IMG/VR virus record: IMGVR_UViG_3300047300_000955 | Coordinates: 1 to 37,834 of that record | Reading direction: 5' to 3' (one strand) | Length of the DNA: 37,834 bases | Source of the DNA: a virus | In this document: piece by piece, positions 6,758 through 16,017 of the stretch | Position numbering within the stretch: the stretch's first letter is position 1 | Layout of the letters: every line of letters starts with the position of its first letter | Translations under genes and position numbers: made by a program | Notes under the pieces: generated by a model | Seen by the model: only the letters and a program-made list of their open reading frames with translations | Told to the model about the DNA's origin: nothing | Databases searched by the model: none

Positions 6758-9700
6758 ATGGCAATACTCGAAGTAGTAGCGCATCTCAGGGCTAACGCTG
6801 ACGACATGGTCAGCGGTTTCCGTCGTGCTCAAAATGCTGCGTCGAGTTTTAATGGTGAGGTTGCCAAATCAAGTGCCGTAGCCCAACGGGGATTCGGGCT
6901 GATGAAAGTTGCTGCCATTGGCGGCTTTGGTGCGATGCAGACCGCCGCAATGATGGGTGCCAAAAAAGGTATTCAGTTTGCAATGGCAAACGAGCAAGCA
7001 ATTATTTCATTCAAGACTTTGCTCGGCACTCAAAGCAAAGCAGAGGACATGTTCAAGTCCCTGCAGACTTTTGCTGCTTCAACACCGTTTGAATTTCCTC
7101 AACTTCGTGACGCAGCATCCAAGTTGCTTACGACGGGTGTTGCCGCAGACCGTGTGATTCCAATCATGACCGCTTTGGGTGACTCGACTGCCGCTATGGG
7201 TACGGGCGCTGAAGGTATTCAACGAGCCGTTTATGCGTTGCAGCAGATGAACCTTGTTGGTGCGGTCAAGGGTCAAGACATGATGCAGTTGGCTAATGCT
7301 GGTATTCCTGCTTGGGATGTGCTTGCCAACGCAGCAAAAATGTCGGTTTCTGAAGTCAAAAAAGCGGTTGAAAAAGGAACGCTTAAAGATTCTGTGCCGC
7401 TCTTGATGTCGGGTATTGAAAAGTATTCTGGCGCTGCAATGGGGCGAATGAAAGGCATGATGGCTGAACAGTCTCAGACCTTGACTGGTTTGATGTCCAC
7501 ATTGAAAGACAACATCAACATTGCGCTTGGCGACATGATGAAGCCAGCAACGGGGGCAATCAAAGATGCTTTGCCCGCAATCAATGATGCGATTGGCGCA
7601 ACCATGAAATCAATGACCAAACCTATTGGGGACATGGTCACTATGGCAATGGAACAATTCAAAAAATTGATTCCGTCGATTCTTCCAATCATGATGGCTT
7701 TGTCACAGGTAATGGTTTCTGTTATTGGCGCAATCGTTCCAGTATTTGTGTCGATGGCTTCGATTATCCCGTCTGTCACTCCTGCTTTGACTTCATTGGG
7801 CAAAGTGCTTGGCGACCTTGGTGCGATTCTTGGTCCGCTGGTATCTGAACTTGTTGTTGCTTTTGTACCCATTCTCATGAGCGCCACGACAGTTGTTTCT
7901 GTTTTGACAGGGTTCCTCGCTGCTCACAAGGGCATTTTGCAAGCCTTGATTCCAGTCATCGGTGGTGTCGTCGCTGGCTATGTTGCATGGAAAGCCGTCA
8001 ACATGGTGCAGGCGCTTTGGAAAACGGTCAGCGGAACAACCGCTTTGATTCTTGAGACTTTGGGTCTCGGAACTGCTCACGCTGTTGAGGCTACGGCGGC
8101 TACGGCAGCAATGGTTTCTCAGCAAGCATTGGCTGTTGCACAGGCAGAGGCTATGGTCGCTGCTGGTGGTGGAGCGGCTGCTGCTGCGGCATTGACCGCT
8201 GCTGAGACTGCTCTGGCTGCAGCGACAGGTGCGGCTGAGGCATCGACATGGGGTCTGACCGCTGCAATGATAGCCAACCCAATTGGCTTGATTATTGCAG
8301 GCGTTGTGGCATTGGTTGCTGCTTTCGTGATTCTGTGGATGAAAGTCAACGGATTCCGTAACTTCTGGAAGTATGTCTGGAACGGCATCGTCCAAGGTGT
8401 CCAGTGGTCCATCAACATCATTCTTGGAATTTTCAATTTTCTTGCTAATCGAGTCATCGATGTCGCCAACATCATGATTGCAGCGTGGAACAAGATTCCT
8501 TGGCACAAAGATGTAAAACCGCTTAGTCAAGTGAACTATCAATTGAATGTGATGGGCGCTCAGGTTGACACCAATGTCGATAAAGCCAACAAACTCAGCG
8601 CTGCGCTGCAGCACTCGGCTGGAGCGTTCCGCAAATTTGAAGAGGCAAGTAAAGCAGTCTGGGCAAGTGAAGCAGATTCAAAGGCATCACTTGCCAAGGT
8701 GGGGCATCGTGGTAATCCTCTTGGCAGTGGTCCTGCGGCGGCGGCGGCTGCTGCGGCTGCTGCGGCTGGCACGGGCGGAGCAGGCAAGGCTGCAGACAAA
8801 CTCAAGCAACTTGTCACCAGCGCCAAGCAACTCGGAAGTTCCGCTCTGAGTAAGGCACAAGGCTTCTTTGACAACATCAAGCAGCGAGCAGACGACTTTG
8901 CCAAGAGCATCAAGGATGCGATTATGAATGTGTACTCATTCAGCGACGCATTTACCAAGGCAACACAGACTCAGACCGATTACACCACTGCAGCACAAGC
9001 ACTTGCGGACGCTGAAGCCAAGGTTGCCGATGCGTTGGCTACCCGTGACCTCAAGGCGTACAACGATGCCCTTATTGAGTACGGAAAGGCACAAACGGCT
9101 GCTGCTGCCGCCGACAAGGGGCGTATGACCTTCTTGCAGGCTCTTGAGGCTCAGTACAATCAAGCGCAAGACTTTACGGTCCTCATCAACCGTTTGAGGG
9201 CTGCAAACCTCAACGAAGCGGGTATCTCACAAATAATTGCGGCAGGTGCTGACACTGGAGCCAAGATTGCTAACGAATTGCTCAATGGCGGTGCCGATGC
9301 GATTAACAAGGCAAACACTTGGTACACCGCTCTCAGCAGTACCGCATCAGACGCTGCCGCTGCTGCTCGAGAGGACTATTACGGGGCTGGATTGACCACG
9401 GGTCAAGCGCTTGTGAACGGTATCAAGGACGCAGTCAAGGGATTCACATTGAAGTTGTCCTCCAAGGGAATCACTGCTGCTCAAATTGACAAACTCAAAA
9501 AACAGTTCGGTGTTGACATCGAGTTTGGTATGACAAGCCTCGAGTCGCTTGCCAAGCCGATGGCAACTGGAGGAATCGTAAAAGCCCGTTCTGGCGGCAT
9601 GCTTGCCCTCCTTGGCGAAGCAGGACGAGACGAAGCAGTCATCCCCCTCAACCGAGGCGGTGGCTCCAATGCGATGGGCGGAAACACTTACGCAATCACT

Positions 9701-9805
9701 GTGCAAGCAGGTGTAGGCGACCCAGCAGAAATAGGTCGACAAGTTGTCAAGGCTCTGCAGGCGTACGAAAAGAGGGCTGGACGATTGCCCATTAGGACCG
9801 CCTAA
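6758..9805 (+). CDS. Tape measure protein
   Basis: A protein of 1015 residues. The N-terminal 270 residues carry the tape measure domain with motifs FKTLLGTQSKAEDMF, FAASTPFEFPQL and QLANAGIPAWDVL. Hydrophobic segments follow at about residues 300-420 and 505-530, then Ala-rich helices including a run of Ala near 657-672. The end (MATGGIVKARSGGMLALLGE, then EAVIPLNRGG) is a typical tape measure tail. At about 1.5 angstrom per residue it predicts a tail near 150 nm. Its stop overlaps the next start as TAATG. Confidence 0.95.
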   Translation: MAILEVVAHLRANADDMVSGFRRAQNAASSFNGEVAKSSAVAQRGFGLMKVAAIGGFGAMQTAAMMGAKKGIQFAMANEQAIISFKTLLGTQSKAEDMFKSLQTFAASTPFEFPQLRDAASKLLTTGVAADRVIPIMTALGDSTAAMGTGAEGIQRAVYALQQMNLVGAVKGQDMMQLANAGIPAWDVLANAAKMSVSEVKKAVEKGTLKDSVPLLMSGIEKYSGAAMGRMKGMMAEQSQTLTGLMSTLKDNINIALGDMMKPATGAIKDALPAINDAIGATMKSMTKPIGDMVTMAMEQFKKLIPSILPIMMALSQVMVSVIGAIVPVFVSMASIIPSVTPALTSLGKVLGDLGAILGPLVSELVVAFVPILMSATTVVSVLTGFLAAHKGILQALIPVIGGVVAGYVAWKAVNMVQALWKTVSGTTALILETLGLGTAHAVEATAATAAMVSQQALAVAQAEAMVAAGGGAAAAAALTAAETALAAATGAAEASTWGLTAAMIANPIGLIIAGVVALVAAFVILWMKVNGFRNFWKYVWNGIVQGVQWSINIILGIFNFLANRVIDVANIMIAAWNKIPWHKDVKPLSQVNYQLNVMGAQVDTNVDKANKLSAALQHSAGAFRKFEEASKAVWASEADSKASLAKVGHRGNPLGSGPAAAAAAAAAAAGTGGAGKAADKLKQLVTSAKQLGSSALSKAQGFFDNIKQRADDFAKSIKDAIMNVYSFSDAFTKATQTQTDYTTAAQALADAEAKVADALATRDLKAYNDALIEYGKAQTAAAAADKGRMTFLQALEAQYNQAQDFTVLINRLRAANLNEAGISQIIAAGADTGAKIANELLNGGADAINKANTWYTALSSTASDAAAAAREDYYGAGLTTGQALVNGIKDAVKGFTLKLSSKGITAAQIDKLKKQFGVDIEFGMTSLESLAKPMATGGIVKARSGGMLALLGEAGRDEAVIPLNRGGGSNAMGGNTYAITVQAGVGDPAEIGRQVVKALQAYEKRAGRLPIRTA

Positions 9806-12800
9806 TGGCTGTTCCACAACTGCTCGTAGAAGTAGCGTTCGACGCTCCAAAGCCGTACACGGTCAACCCCACTTGGACAGACATCACCTCAGATGTCCGC
9901 ACCATATCCATCAACCGTGGTCGTTCGGACGACTTTGACGACCAATTCGTGACCAATGCGACGCTTGAACTAAACAATCAAACTCGCAAATACGACCCAT
10001 TCAACGACGCTGGACCGTACGCAGGAAAACTCACCCCACGCCGTCAAATACGAATCTCTGGAATTGTCGGCTCGACCCCGTATGTCATTTTCAGAGGATT
10101 CATTAACGGTTTTCCTGTGCGCTGGACGGACGCTGGTTATAACTCCACAGTCACAATCGATTGTTTCGACATTCTTTCGCTGTTGTCAACTACCACGCTC
10201 CGCACAGATACTGCCGACATCTTCACTCGCAGTCTCACTCCTAAGCACTATTACAAGTTCAGCGACCCAGACGGCTCCACGACCATCAAGGACTTTGGTA
10301 GCGACCCTCAAGATTTGACATTGACCACGGGTTCACAAATGAAATCATCGATGCCTCTCGGTTTTGGGTTGTTTGGTAAAAGCGCCAGCCTTGTTCAATC
10401 TGAGTATGGGAAAACACGCTCGTCCACAGCGACGACGGGCGACATAACTGTTTGTTTCTGGGCACAGTTTCCCGTGTCGTCGGACGGTGCATCTGACCGA
10501 ATCCTGAGAATCGGTGCTGCTTCGTCGGCGGACCACCTTGACTTCTACATCAACAAAAACGCCAGTGGATACTCAAAAGGCGATGCCTACGCCGAGGTGT
10601 ATCGCAGCCCGTCAACTGGTTATGTCGTGTCCAACAAAGCAAACTCAACAAACCTTGTTGCACATCATTATGCGATTACCTACAACTCAACATCTGGGGC
10701 GCTCAAAATCTTTGTTGACGGGGTGGACACAACTGGAGCGACATCGACACGCTCGGGAGCATTATTTTTTCCCACTCACGACATCATCGTGCAAACGGGG
10801 GTGGTGCAAGAACTGGCTTTGTTCGACTCAATTTTGTCTGATGCGAACATCGAGCAAATCTACAAATGGGGTGCTGCCAAGCAGGACGAAACAACCGCCG
10901 AAAGATTCAACAGATTCATAGCGCTCACAGACCTTGAAGCGGGTTCATACTCGGTGTACACGACGGGAACAAGCGGAATTCTTGGCATCCCTGACCAACA
11001 AACACCAATCAGCGATGCGTTGGTCCAAGTGCAAAGAACTGAAGGAGGTTATGTCTTTGTCTCCAGAGAAGGCGTACTAACCGCTGTCGACAGGTCATAC
11101 ATTTACACCAATACAAAGTCCGCTACACCTCAGATGAAGTTCTCCGACGACGGCATCGAATACGGATACACGCAAGATTTGCAATTCTGGATTGACGGCG
11201 ACAACCTTCGCAACGAGGTGGTCATCAACTACGGCGGGGGAATCCAGTCATCGCTTGCAGACCAAACATCAATCGACACATACGGTCGCCATACTCACAC
11301 CATCGATACCCAATCATCGACATCTGACGAGGCAGACGAACTAGCCCGCCACTGGCTTGCCTTCTATTCCTCCGTGTATGCCAGCATCTCGCCCATCGAA
11401 GTCGGTTTGCCGTCGACCACCACAACGGAATGGCAAAAACTCTTGCAACTGGACCTCCTTCAGCGTATTTCTTTTGTGCGTCAAGACATGGTCGGAACGA
11501 GTTTTCAGCACGACATGCTGCTGAACTCCATTAACTTCAACATCACGCCAAAGATTTGGTCCATGAAAATTGAAGGAACTGCCCGATTCTGCCCACCTCC
11601 AACGGCAACCATTGCTGCCGCTACGAGTGTCACGGGCACATCAGCAACATTGAACGGAACCGTCAGTGCCAACGGACCGTCAGCAACAGTCAATTTCCAA
11701 TACTCGACAGATTCCACCTTCGCTACAGGTGTAACAACGGTCGCCGCAACACAATCACCCGTCACGGGACAGTCTGTTGCGGTTAGCAAGGCAATTACGG
11801 GACTCACTGGTAACTCGACTTACTACGCTCGTATTGTCGCCACAAGTTCTGCGGGTACGACCACCTCGGCAAACACTTCATTTGTTGCTGGGGCGCTTGC
11901 AACTGCAAGCATTTCGGCAACCACGGCGTTCAATCAAAACTCTGGAACACTGCATGGAACAGTCAATGCGAATGGTCTTTCTACGACCGTCACTTTCGAA
12001 TTGTCCCTATCAAATACCTTCGGAACCATCGCCCATACCATCTCTGCGGGAACGGCAACTGGCGGCTCACCGACCACCTTTAATACCTCCACAGGCACCG
12101 TATTGTCAAACGGCACAACCTATTATGTGCGTGTCAAAGCCGTCAACTCATTCGGTACGACATATTCGTCGACATACGACACTTTTACGACATACGCTCT
12201 GAAAACAGTCGTATTCACGGCTTCTGGCTCGTGGACCATGCCCTCATTGGGTAACGGCAGCACTCCAACATCAACAATCAATGCGTTTGCCGTTGGCGGT
12301 GGTGGAAGTTCAGATTTGGGCGGCGGTGGCGGTGGCAGCGTCATAAATACGACCTCAATCACCCTTGCCTCGACAATGAGCGCCGCTATCGGCGCAGGTG
12401 GAACATACGGCAACAACGGCGGTACATCGACACTGACCAACTTGTCTAACGCCGTTGGCGGATACAAGGACGACCCGTGGACTCGAGCAGGTTCTAGCGG
12501 TAACGGAAACCTCGGCGGTACGAACTACCTTGACACTCTTGGCTCATACCCAAGTTGCGGTGGTGGTGGCGGCGGCGCAGGCGGAGCAGGTGCTGACCAT
12601 TCAGGGTTCTACGACGGCGGAGCAGGCGGAGCATCCCTCTATGTTTCGTGGCGAGGCGACTACTACGGCGGTGGCGGAGGTGGCGCTGGAATGAGCAGCG
12701 ACGGAGCCTCTGGCGGCGGAGCAGCGGGCGTTGGCGGCTCTTCGACCTACAGCGGCGGCTCTGGCGGCGGCTCTGCAGGTCAAGTTGCTTTTCAGTATTA

Positions 12801-12846
12801 TGGACCGACAGGTTCAAGAAGCGGAACAGGATGGAGCGAATCGTGA
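9805..12846 (+). CDS. Tail tip/receptor-binding protein with LamG, FN3-like and Gly-rich parts
   Basis: A protein of 1013 residues. Residues 1-125 resemble the N-terminal part of actinophage minor tail proteins (distal tail or hub type). Residues about 145-356 form a LamG-like jelly roll (HYYKFSDPDG, ITVCFWAQFP, LKIFVDGVDT, LALFDSILSDANI), a likely glycan-binding module. Residues 598-690 and 697-790 are two FN3-like beta repeats (TSATLNGTVSANG, NSGTLHGTVNANG). Residues 795-1013 are Gly-rich with runs of Gly, like polyglycine adhesin tips. One chain therefore spans baseplate anchor to host contact. It probably combines tail and adhesin roles split between genes in other phages. Confidence 0.8.
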   Translation: MAVPQLLVEVAFDAPKPYTVNPTWTDITSDVRTISINRGRSDDFDDQFVTNATLELNNQTRKYDPFNDAGPYAGKLTPRRQIRISGIVGSTPYVIFRGFINGFPVRWTDAGYNSTVTIDCFDILSLLSTTTLRTDTADIFTRSLTPKHYYKFSDPDGSTTIKDFGSDPQDLTLTTGSQMKSSMPLGFGLFGKSASLVQSEYGKTRSSTATTGDITVCFWAQFPVSSDGASDRILRIGAASSADHLDFYINKNASGYSKGDAYAEVYRSPSTGYVVSNKANSTNLVAHHYAITYNSTSGALKIFVDGVDTTGATSTRSGALFFPTHDIIVQTGVVQELALFDSILSDANIEQIYKWGAAKQDETTAERFNRFIALTDLEAGSYSVYTTGTSGILGIPDQQTPISDALVQVQRTEGGYVFVSREGVLTAVDRSYIYTNTKSATPQMKFSDDGIEYGYTQDLQFWIDGDNLRNEVVINYGGGIQSSLADQTSIDTYGRHTHTIDTQSSTSDEADELARHWLAFYSSVYASISPIEVGLPSTTTTEWQKLLQLDLLQRISFVRQDMVGTSFQHDMLLNSINFNITPKIWSMKIEGTARFCPPPTATIAAATSVTGTSATLNGTVSANGPSATVNFQYSTDSTFATGVTTVAATQSPVTGQSVAVSKAITGLTGNSTYYARIVATSSAGTTTSANTSFVAGALATASISATTAFNQNSGTLHGTVNANGLSTTVTFELSLSNTFGTIAHTISAGTATGGSPTTFNTSTGTVLSNGTTYYVRVKAVNSFGTTYSSTYDTFTTYALKTVVFTASGSWTMPSLGNGSTPTSTINAFAVGGGGSSDLGGGGGGSVINTTSITLASTMSAAIGAGGTYGNNGGTSTLTNLSNAVGGYKDDPWTRAGSSGNGNLGGTNYLDTLGSYPSCGGGGGGAGGAGADHSGFYDGGAGGASLYVSWRGDYYGGGGGGAGMSSDGASGGGAAGVGGSSTYSGGSGGGSAGQVAFQYYGPTGSRSGTGWSES
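12290..12790 (+). repeat. GGC/GGT-rich coding tract (polyglycine tip)
   Basis: This tract codes for runs of up to six Gly with Ser/Ala between them. It is low-complexity DNA and a likely site for length variation in the receptor-binding end. Confidence 0.7.
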
Positions 12847-13208
12847 CCCTATTTGCACAACTCGACGATGCGAATGTTGTTATCAACTTGATTGTCATTC
12901 CCGACGAAATTGTCGAAAAAGGTGGCGAACAGGCAGGTTTCGATTATTGCCGTGATTTTGCTGATTCAAAATGGCTTATGACATCGCACGACGGCGGGTC
13001 TCGAATCAATTGCGCCGCCATAGGGGGAACTTACGACCCCGTACGAGATGCTTTTATTCCCCCACAGCCCTTTCCCTCGTGGACTCTGAACGAAACCACA
13101 CTTCAGTGGTCCGCTCCCTCCCCTCGTCCAGAAGGTCAATGTTTCTGGCTGGAAGCAGAACAACGCTGGGTCGAGGTGCCGTTGACAGCGCCCGATGCGA
13201 TGCACTAA
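12843..13208 (+). CDS. Tail-associated conserved hypothetical protein
   Basis: A protein of 121 residues. GTG 12843 is preferred because GGAG lies six bases upstream and it overlaps the tip gene stop (GTGA); ATG 12831 is the alternative. The sequence FAQLDDANVVINLIVIPDE, then CAAIGGTYDPVRDAFIPPQP and PSWTLNETTLQWSAP, matches a small protein often found after tail fibre genes in aquatic phages. It may assist fibre assembly or form part of the tip; the function is not known. Confidence 0.7.
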   Translation: MTLFAQLDDANVVINLIVIPDEIVEKGGEQAGFDYCRDFADSKWLMTSHDGGSRINCAAIGGTYDPVRDAFIPPQPFPSWTLNETTLQWSAPSPRPEGQCFWLEAEQRWVEVPLTAPDAMH

Positions 13209-13258
13209 AGTTCTACAGAAATTGCAGTGACCCCTGTGTCCTAGACACGAGGTCCCTA
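13209..13258 (+). promoter_or_regulatory. Hairpin upstream of holin-like gene
   Basis: GTGTC-CTA-GACAC (13236-13248), extended by an imperfect outer stem (GACC with GGTC). There is no U-run, so it is not a clear terminator. It may be a processing or translational control element. Confidence 0.35.
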
Positions 13259-13480
13259 ATGAAGCAAATCATTCTCCGAGTTTTCGCCGTTTTTGGCTAT
13301 TCCAGCCTTGCCATGATTGGCGGTGCTTCAATGCTGGGTGTGTCCGTTATCAAGGGTGCGGCACTGGCGGGAATCGTCGCAGCAAGTCAGGTCATTGAGA
13401 AGTTGGCTCGTGCCTACGCAGATGATGGCGTGGTCTCCAAGGCTGAATTGGCGGAAATCTTCGGTGCTTCGAAGGGTTAG
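13259..13480 (+). CDS. Holin-like membrane protein, 73 residues
   Basis: Residues 5-50 contain two closely spaced hydrophobic segments (VFAVFGYSSLAMIGGASMLG and VIKGAALAGIVAASQVIEKL) followed by a charged tail. Size, membrane topology and position in front of the endolysin fit a class II-type holin. No biochemical motif distinguishes it from other small phage membrane proteins. Confidence 0.55.
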   Translation: MKQIILRVFAVFGYSSLAMIGGASMLGVSVIKGAALAGIVAASQVIEKLARAYADDGVVSKAELAEIFGASKG

Positions 13481-14636
13481 CCGCCTCCTTCTGCTGCTTG
13501 TCCCGCTGATTTCACTCATTCCTACGGGTCTCCTACACGCAGAAAATTTCATCATTTCGGCTCCAACAGACATTTGGTTTGATTACGCAGAGCCAACACA
13601 TTTTGACGCAACGACCTACATGGTTGCTGGACACAACTCAGACCCTCAACTCTGGCTGTACAACGAGGCGGGCGCTCTCATCACCAGTAACGATGACTCC
13701 AACGGTCTGCAATCTCACATTGCAATAGACCTTGAAGCGGGTAGATACCGCCTTCGAGCGGGCGTGTGTTGTGGGCAACCAGATGTGTGGTCCTCACGGA
13801 GCAACTGGAATCTTGACTATGAACTTGCTTTCAATGGCGTTGGGTCCATGCAAACTACGACGGTTGTGACAACCACCACATCGACCACGGTGCCTCCGAC
13901 AACCACGACTTTGGCACCTACGACCACAACTACAACCTTGCCGCCGACTACGACGACTCTGGCTCCGACAACGACTTCAACCATTCTTCCTTCGACCACG
14001 GTACGGGTCGTTCAAACAACAACCTCAACGCTTTTTGTACCCGTCGTCTCCTCAACCACGCTCGCCCCATCGACCACAACAACACAGTTGCCGTCCACAA
14101 CACAGTTGCCAACAACAACCACGCAACCTGCTGCATCCACCACAACCACTGAGAAAACAACGACAACCTCCAGCACCCTTCTTGTTTTGCCGACTACCAC
14201 AGAACCTACAACAACGACGACCGTGCCCAATGCGATGCACCAAGACCCCGAGGTGACTGCCGCTGTGAGCGAACTGCTGGACTTGAAGCCTTCTGAGGTC
14301 AAAGTATCTCAACTTCAAAACATTCTGACTCCAGAGGTAGCCAGTCAATTGACCTCAGAACAGGTCAATGCGATTGTTGATTTGATTAGCGCAACGGCTG
14401 ACGGGTTAAGTGATTCTGAATTGCTGGTCCTCGCCGAAACACTCACATCGGCACCACAAAGCGTCAAAGACACTTTTGAAGCAAAAATCAATGTGTTTGG
14501 TGGCAAATTCGATACTTATGTTCCCGTTGGCTCAACAATTCCAGTCGGTCAGCGTCGAGTATTGAACGCTCTTGTAGCAACAGTCATGGCAGTTCCCGCC
14601 GCTTCCAGCGGCTCATCACGCAAAAGGAAACCATAA
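13464..14636 (+). CDS. Secreted protein with PPC-like domain and long Thr/Pro linker
   Basis: A protein of 390 residues starting at GTG 13464 with a signal peptide (LRRVSRLLLLLVPLISLIP...). Residues 30-125 look like a pre-peptidase C-type beta domain (PQLWLYNEAGALITSNDDS, then HIAIDLEAGRYRLRAG). Residues about 130-255 are almost only Thr, Pro, Ser and Val. Residues 260-370 form helices ending with an FGGKFDTYVPVGSTIPVGQR segment, then a basic tail RKRKP. The layout resembles surface proteins of Acidimicrobiia more than any phage lysis protein I know. It lies among holin and endolysin genes, so it could help lysis, modify the envelope or block superinfection. Confidence 0.7.
   Translation: MLRRVSRLLLLLVPLISLIPTGLLHAENFIISAPTDIWFDYAEPTHFDATTYMVAGHNSDPQLWLYNEAGALITSNDDSNGLQSHIAIDLEAGRYRLRAGVCCGQPDVWSSRSNWNLDYELAFNGVGSMQTTTVVTTTTSTTVPPTTTTLAPTTTTTTLPPTTTTLAPTTTSTILPSTTVRVVQTTTSTLFVPVVSSTTLAPSTTTTQLPSTTQLPTTTTQPAASTTTTEKTTTTSSTLLVLPTTTEPTTTTTVPNAMHQDPEVTAAVSELLDLKPSEVKVSQLQNILTPEVASQLTSEQVNAIVDLISATADGLSDSELLVLAETLTSAPQSVKDTFEAKINVFGGKFDTYVPVGSTIPVGQRRVLNALVATVMAVPAASSGSSRKRKP
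13855..14220 (+). repeat. ACC/ACA/ACG-rich tract coding Thr linker
   Basis: Degenerate short repeats encode strings of Thr with Pro, Val and Leu. Codons vary, so the tract is kept at protein level. Long antisense frames here are artefacts. Confidence 0.7.
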
Positions 14637-14800
14637 TGAATAAATTCATTTCTAATTTCAATGGTCTGATTTGGACCGTCGCTGGCACCGCTTTGGTGCT
14701 CATCACCTTGTCGGGTGTTACTCAAAAGATTGGCTTGTGGATTTCCGCAGGTGCATTGATTCTGAATGTCGTCGGCATGCTCATCGAACGAGACGAGTAA
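14636..14800 (+). CDS. Small two-helix membrane protein, 54 residues
   Basis: Two hydrophobic stretches (LIWTVAGTALVLITLSGV and IGLWISAGALILNVVGML) are separated by a short polar turn, and the end is ERDE. The start overlaps the previous stop as TAATG. It is a second holin or antiholin candidate next to the endolysin. Confidence 0.6.
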   Translation: MNKFISNFNGLIWTVAGTALVLITLSGVTQKIGLWISAGALILNVVGMLIERDE

Positions 14801-14861
14801 GGGGCGGTTTAGTCCTTATGCGAACTAGAGTTTTCGAAGTTCCACGGCATAAGGATTGAAC

Positions 14862-15377
14862 ATGATTCGCAAATACAGTTATTACCCCGCTTTTGACGGA
14901 AAAGCAGCAGGCGAGGGAACTCTCAAACTGGTTGAACTCTGTGCAAAACGATGGAAATGCAAATCCTTGGGCGTGTATCAGGTTCGATTGATGCGAAATG
15001 ACCACACCAAGAACATGAAGATTGGCGACGCTGGTTACGAAAAGTTCCTGTCTGTTCATTCCACTGGAGCCGCAGCAGACATCCAATACCCGTCAGAAGC
15101 AGTTGCAAAAGAGATGTGGGACTGGTTCATTGCCCATACCGAAGAACTCGGCATCGAAGAAATTCACTGGTATGCGAAAGGCGACTACGGCTGGGGATAC
15201 CGCTGCTCTCGAGGTGCAAATGCCAAAGGCATAAAGCAGTTCACCGCATCCGACAATGCTGGTTCGTACCAAGGTTCGCCAAATTGGTTACATGTAGAAC
15301 TTTCGCCCGAAATGGCGAAAGATGCAGCAAAGTTTGAGGCTGCATGGAGAGCGCTTCCAAAGCCCAATCAGGCATAA
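14862..15377 (+). CDS. Endolysin, M15-type peptidase
   Basis: A protein of 171 residues starting at ATG behind AAGGA. It carries the M15 (VanY-like) zinc peptidase pattern: SVHSTGAAADIQYP gives the HxxGxAxD ligands, and WLHVELS gives the catalytic and zinc-binding HxE. The enzyme should cut cross-links or stem peptides in peptidoglycan. It has no signal peptide, so it needs a holin, and three small membrane proteins surround it. No separate wall-binding domain is visible. Confidence 0.85.
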   Translation: MIRKYSYYPAFDGKAAGEGTLKLVELCAKRWKCKSLGVYQVRLMRNDHTKNMKIGDAGYEKFLSVHSTGAAADIQYPSEAVAKEMWDWFIAHTEELGIEEIHWYAKGDYGWGYRCSRGANAKGIKQFTASDNAGSYQGSPNWLHVELSPEMAKDAAKFEAAWRALPKPNQA

Positions 15378-15415
15378 TCCACGGTGTACCAGAAATAGAC
15401 CACGAGATGTTTAAT

Positions 15416-15727
15416 ATGTCTGACATGAACCCAGCAATCATCACAGCCATCATCACCGCAAGCGGAACGGTGTTGGCAGCGTTAATCCAACTGATTCGTG
15501 GTCAACGGTCCTTCCGTCGAGAAAGCAGTACACAACACGGTGTTCTTCTCGACATGGTTGAGCACATCGCCATGCGAACAACCGACACCTTTGTGACCGT
15601 TTGTGAATTGAAAGCAGACCTGATTGAGCACATTGCCAATCACGACACGGTCCAAAACGATTCCGCATTGGTCGAGTTCGTAGCGGAAGTTCCACCGTCA
15701 AAGAAGCCAGCAAAAAAGGCTAAGTGA
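15416..15727 (+). CDS. Holin-like protein with one N-terminal membrane segment
   Basis: A protein of 103 residues (start at ATG 15416; ATG 15407 is possible). A membrane helix NPAIITAIITASGTVLAALI is followed by a basic stretch (RGQRSFRRES) and a helical tail ending in Lys-rich KKPAKKAK. This one-helix, basic-tail design is common downstream of actinophage endolysins and is a strong holin candidate. Confidence 0.6.
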   Translation: MSDMNPAIITAIITASGTVLAALIQLIRGQRSFRRESSTQHGVLLDMVEHIAMRTTDTFVTVCELKADLIEHIANHDTVQNDSALVEFVAEVPPSKKPAKKAK

Positions 15728-16017
15728 CCGTGAAAAAACCAACCAATGACCTTGTGTCACGGTTGGGAACACCGTCGTTAAGCCCTTATGCGAATCGTTG
15801 TTCTGTTGGGTTGATGATGGAAACTCTCACCGATGAAGAGCGGCAAGCCGTCGAGAGCGCTTTGGAAAAAGTGACCGCAGGACTGAAAACGAAGTCCTCT
15901 GTTCAAACTGGATACACCGCACGATGGTTTTCAAAGGTGCTCGAAGAAGCAGGGCATCATGTTTCGGACCGAATGGTTCGCCGTCACTGTCATGGAGAAT
16001 GTTCTTGTGAGTCTTGA
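15724..16017 (+). CDS. Putative HTH protein ahead of metallophosphoesterase
   Basis: A protein of 97 residues with a GTG start overlapping the previous stop. An acidic helix (LTDEERQAVESALEKV) precedes a likely helix-turn-helix (YTARWFSKVLEEAGHHVSDR) and a Cys-rich end HCHGECSC. Its role is unknown; DNA binding is an inference. Confidence 0.55.
   Translation: MTVKKPTNDLVSRLGTPSLSPYANRCSVGLMMETLTDEERQAVESALEKVTAGLKTKSSVQTGYTARWFSKVLEEAGHHVSDRMVRRHCHGECSCES

Noticed and set aside
7793-8958. Long minus-strand frames across the tape measure gene
   Set aside because: They follow the Ala-rich codon pattern of the tape measure; no start signals or recognisable domains.
12123-12898. Minus-strand frames over the Gly-rich tract
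   Set aside because: Low-complexity complement of GGC/GGT codons giving Ala/Pro- or Arg-rich nonsense.
13817-14348. Val-rich minus-strand frames opposite the Thr linker
   Set aside because: Direct complement of Thr codons; no independent support.
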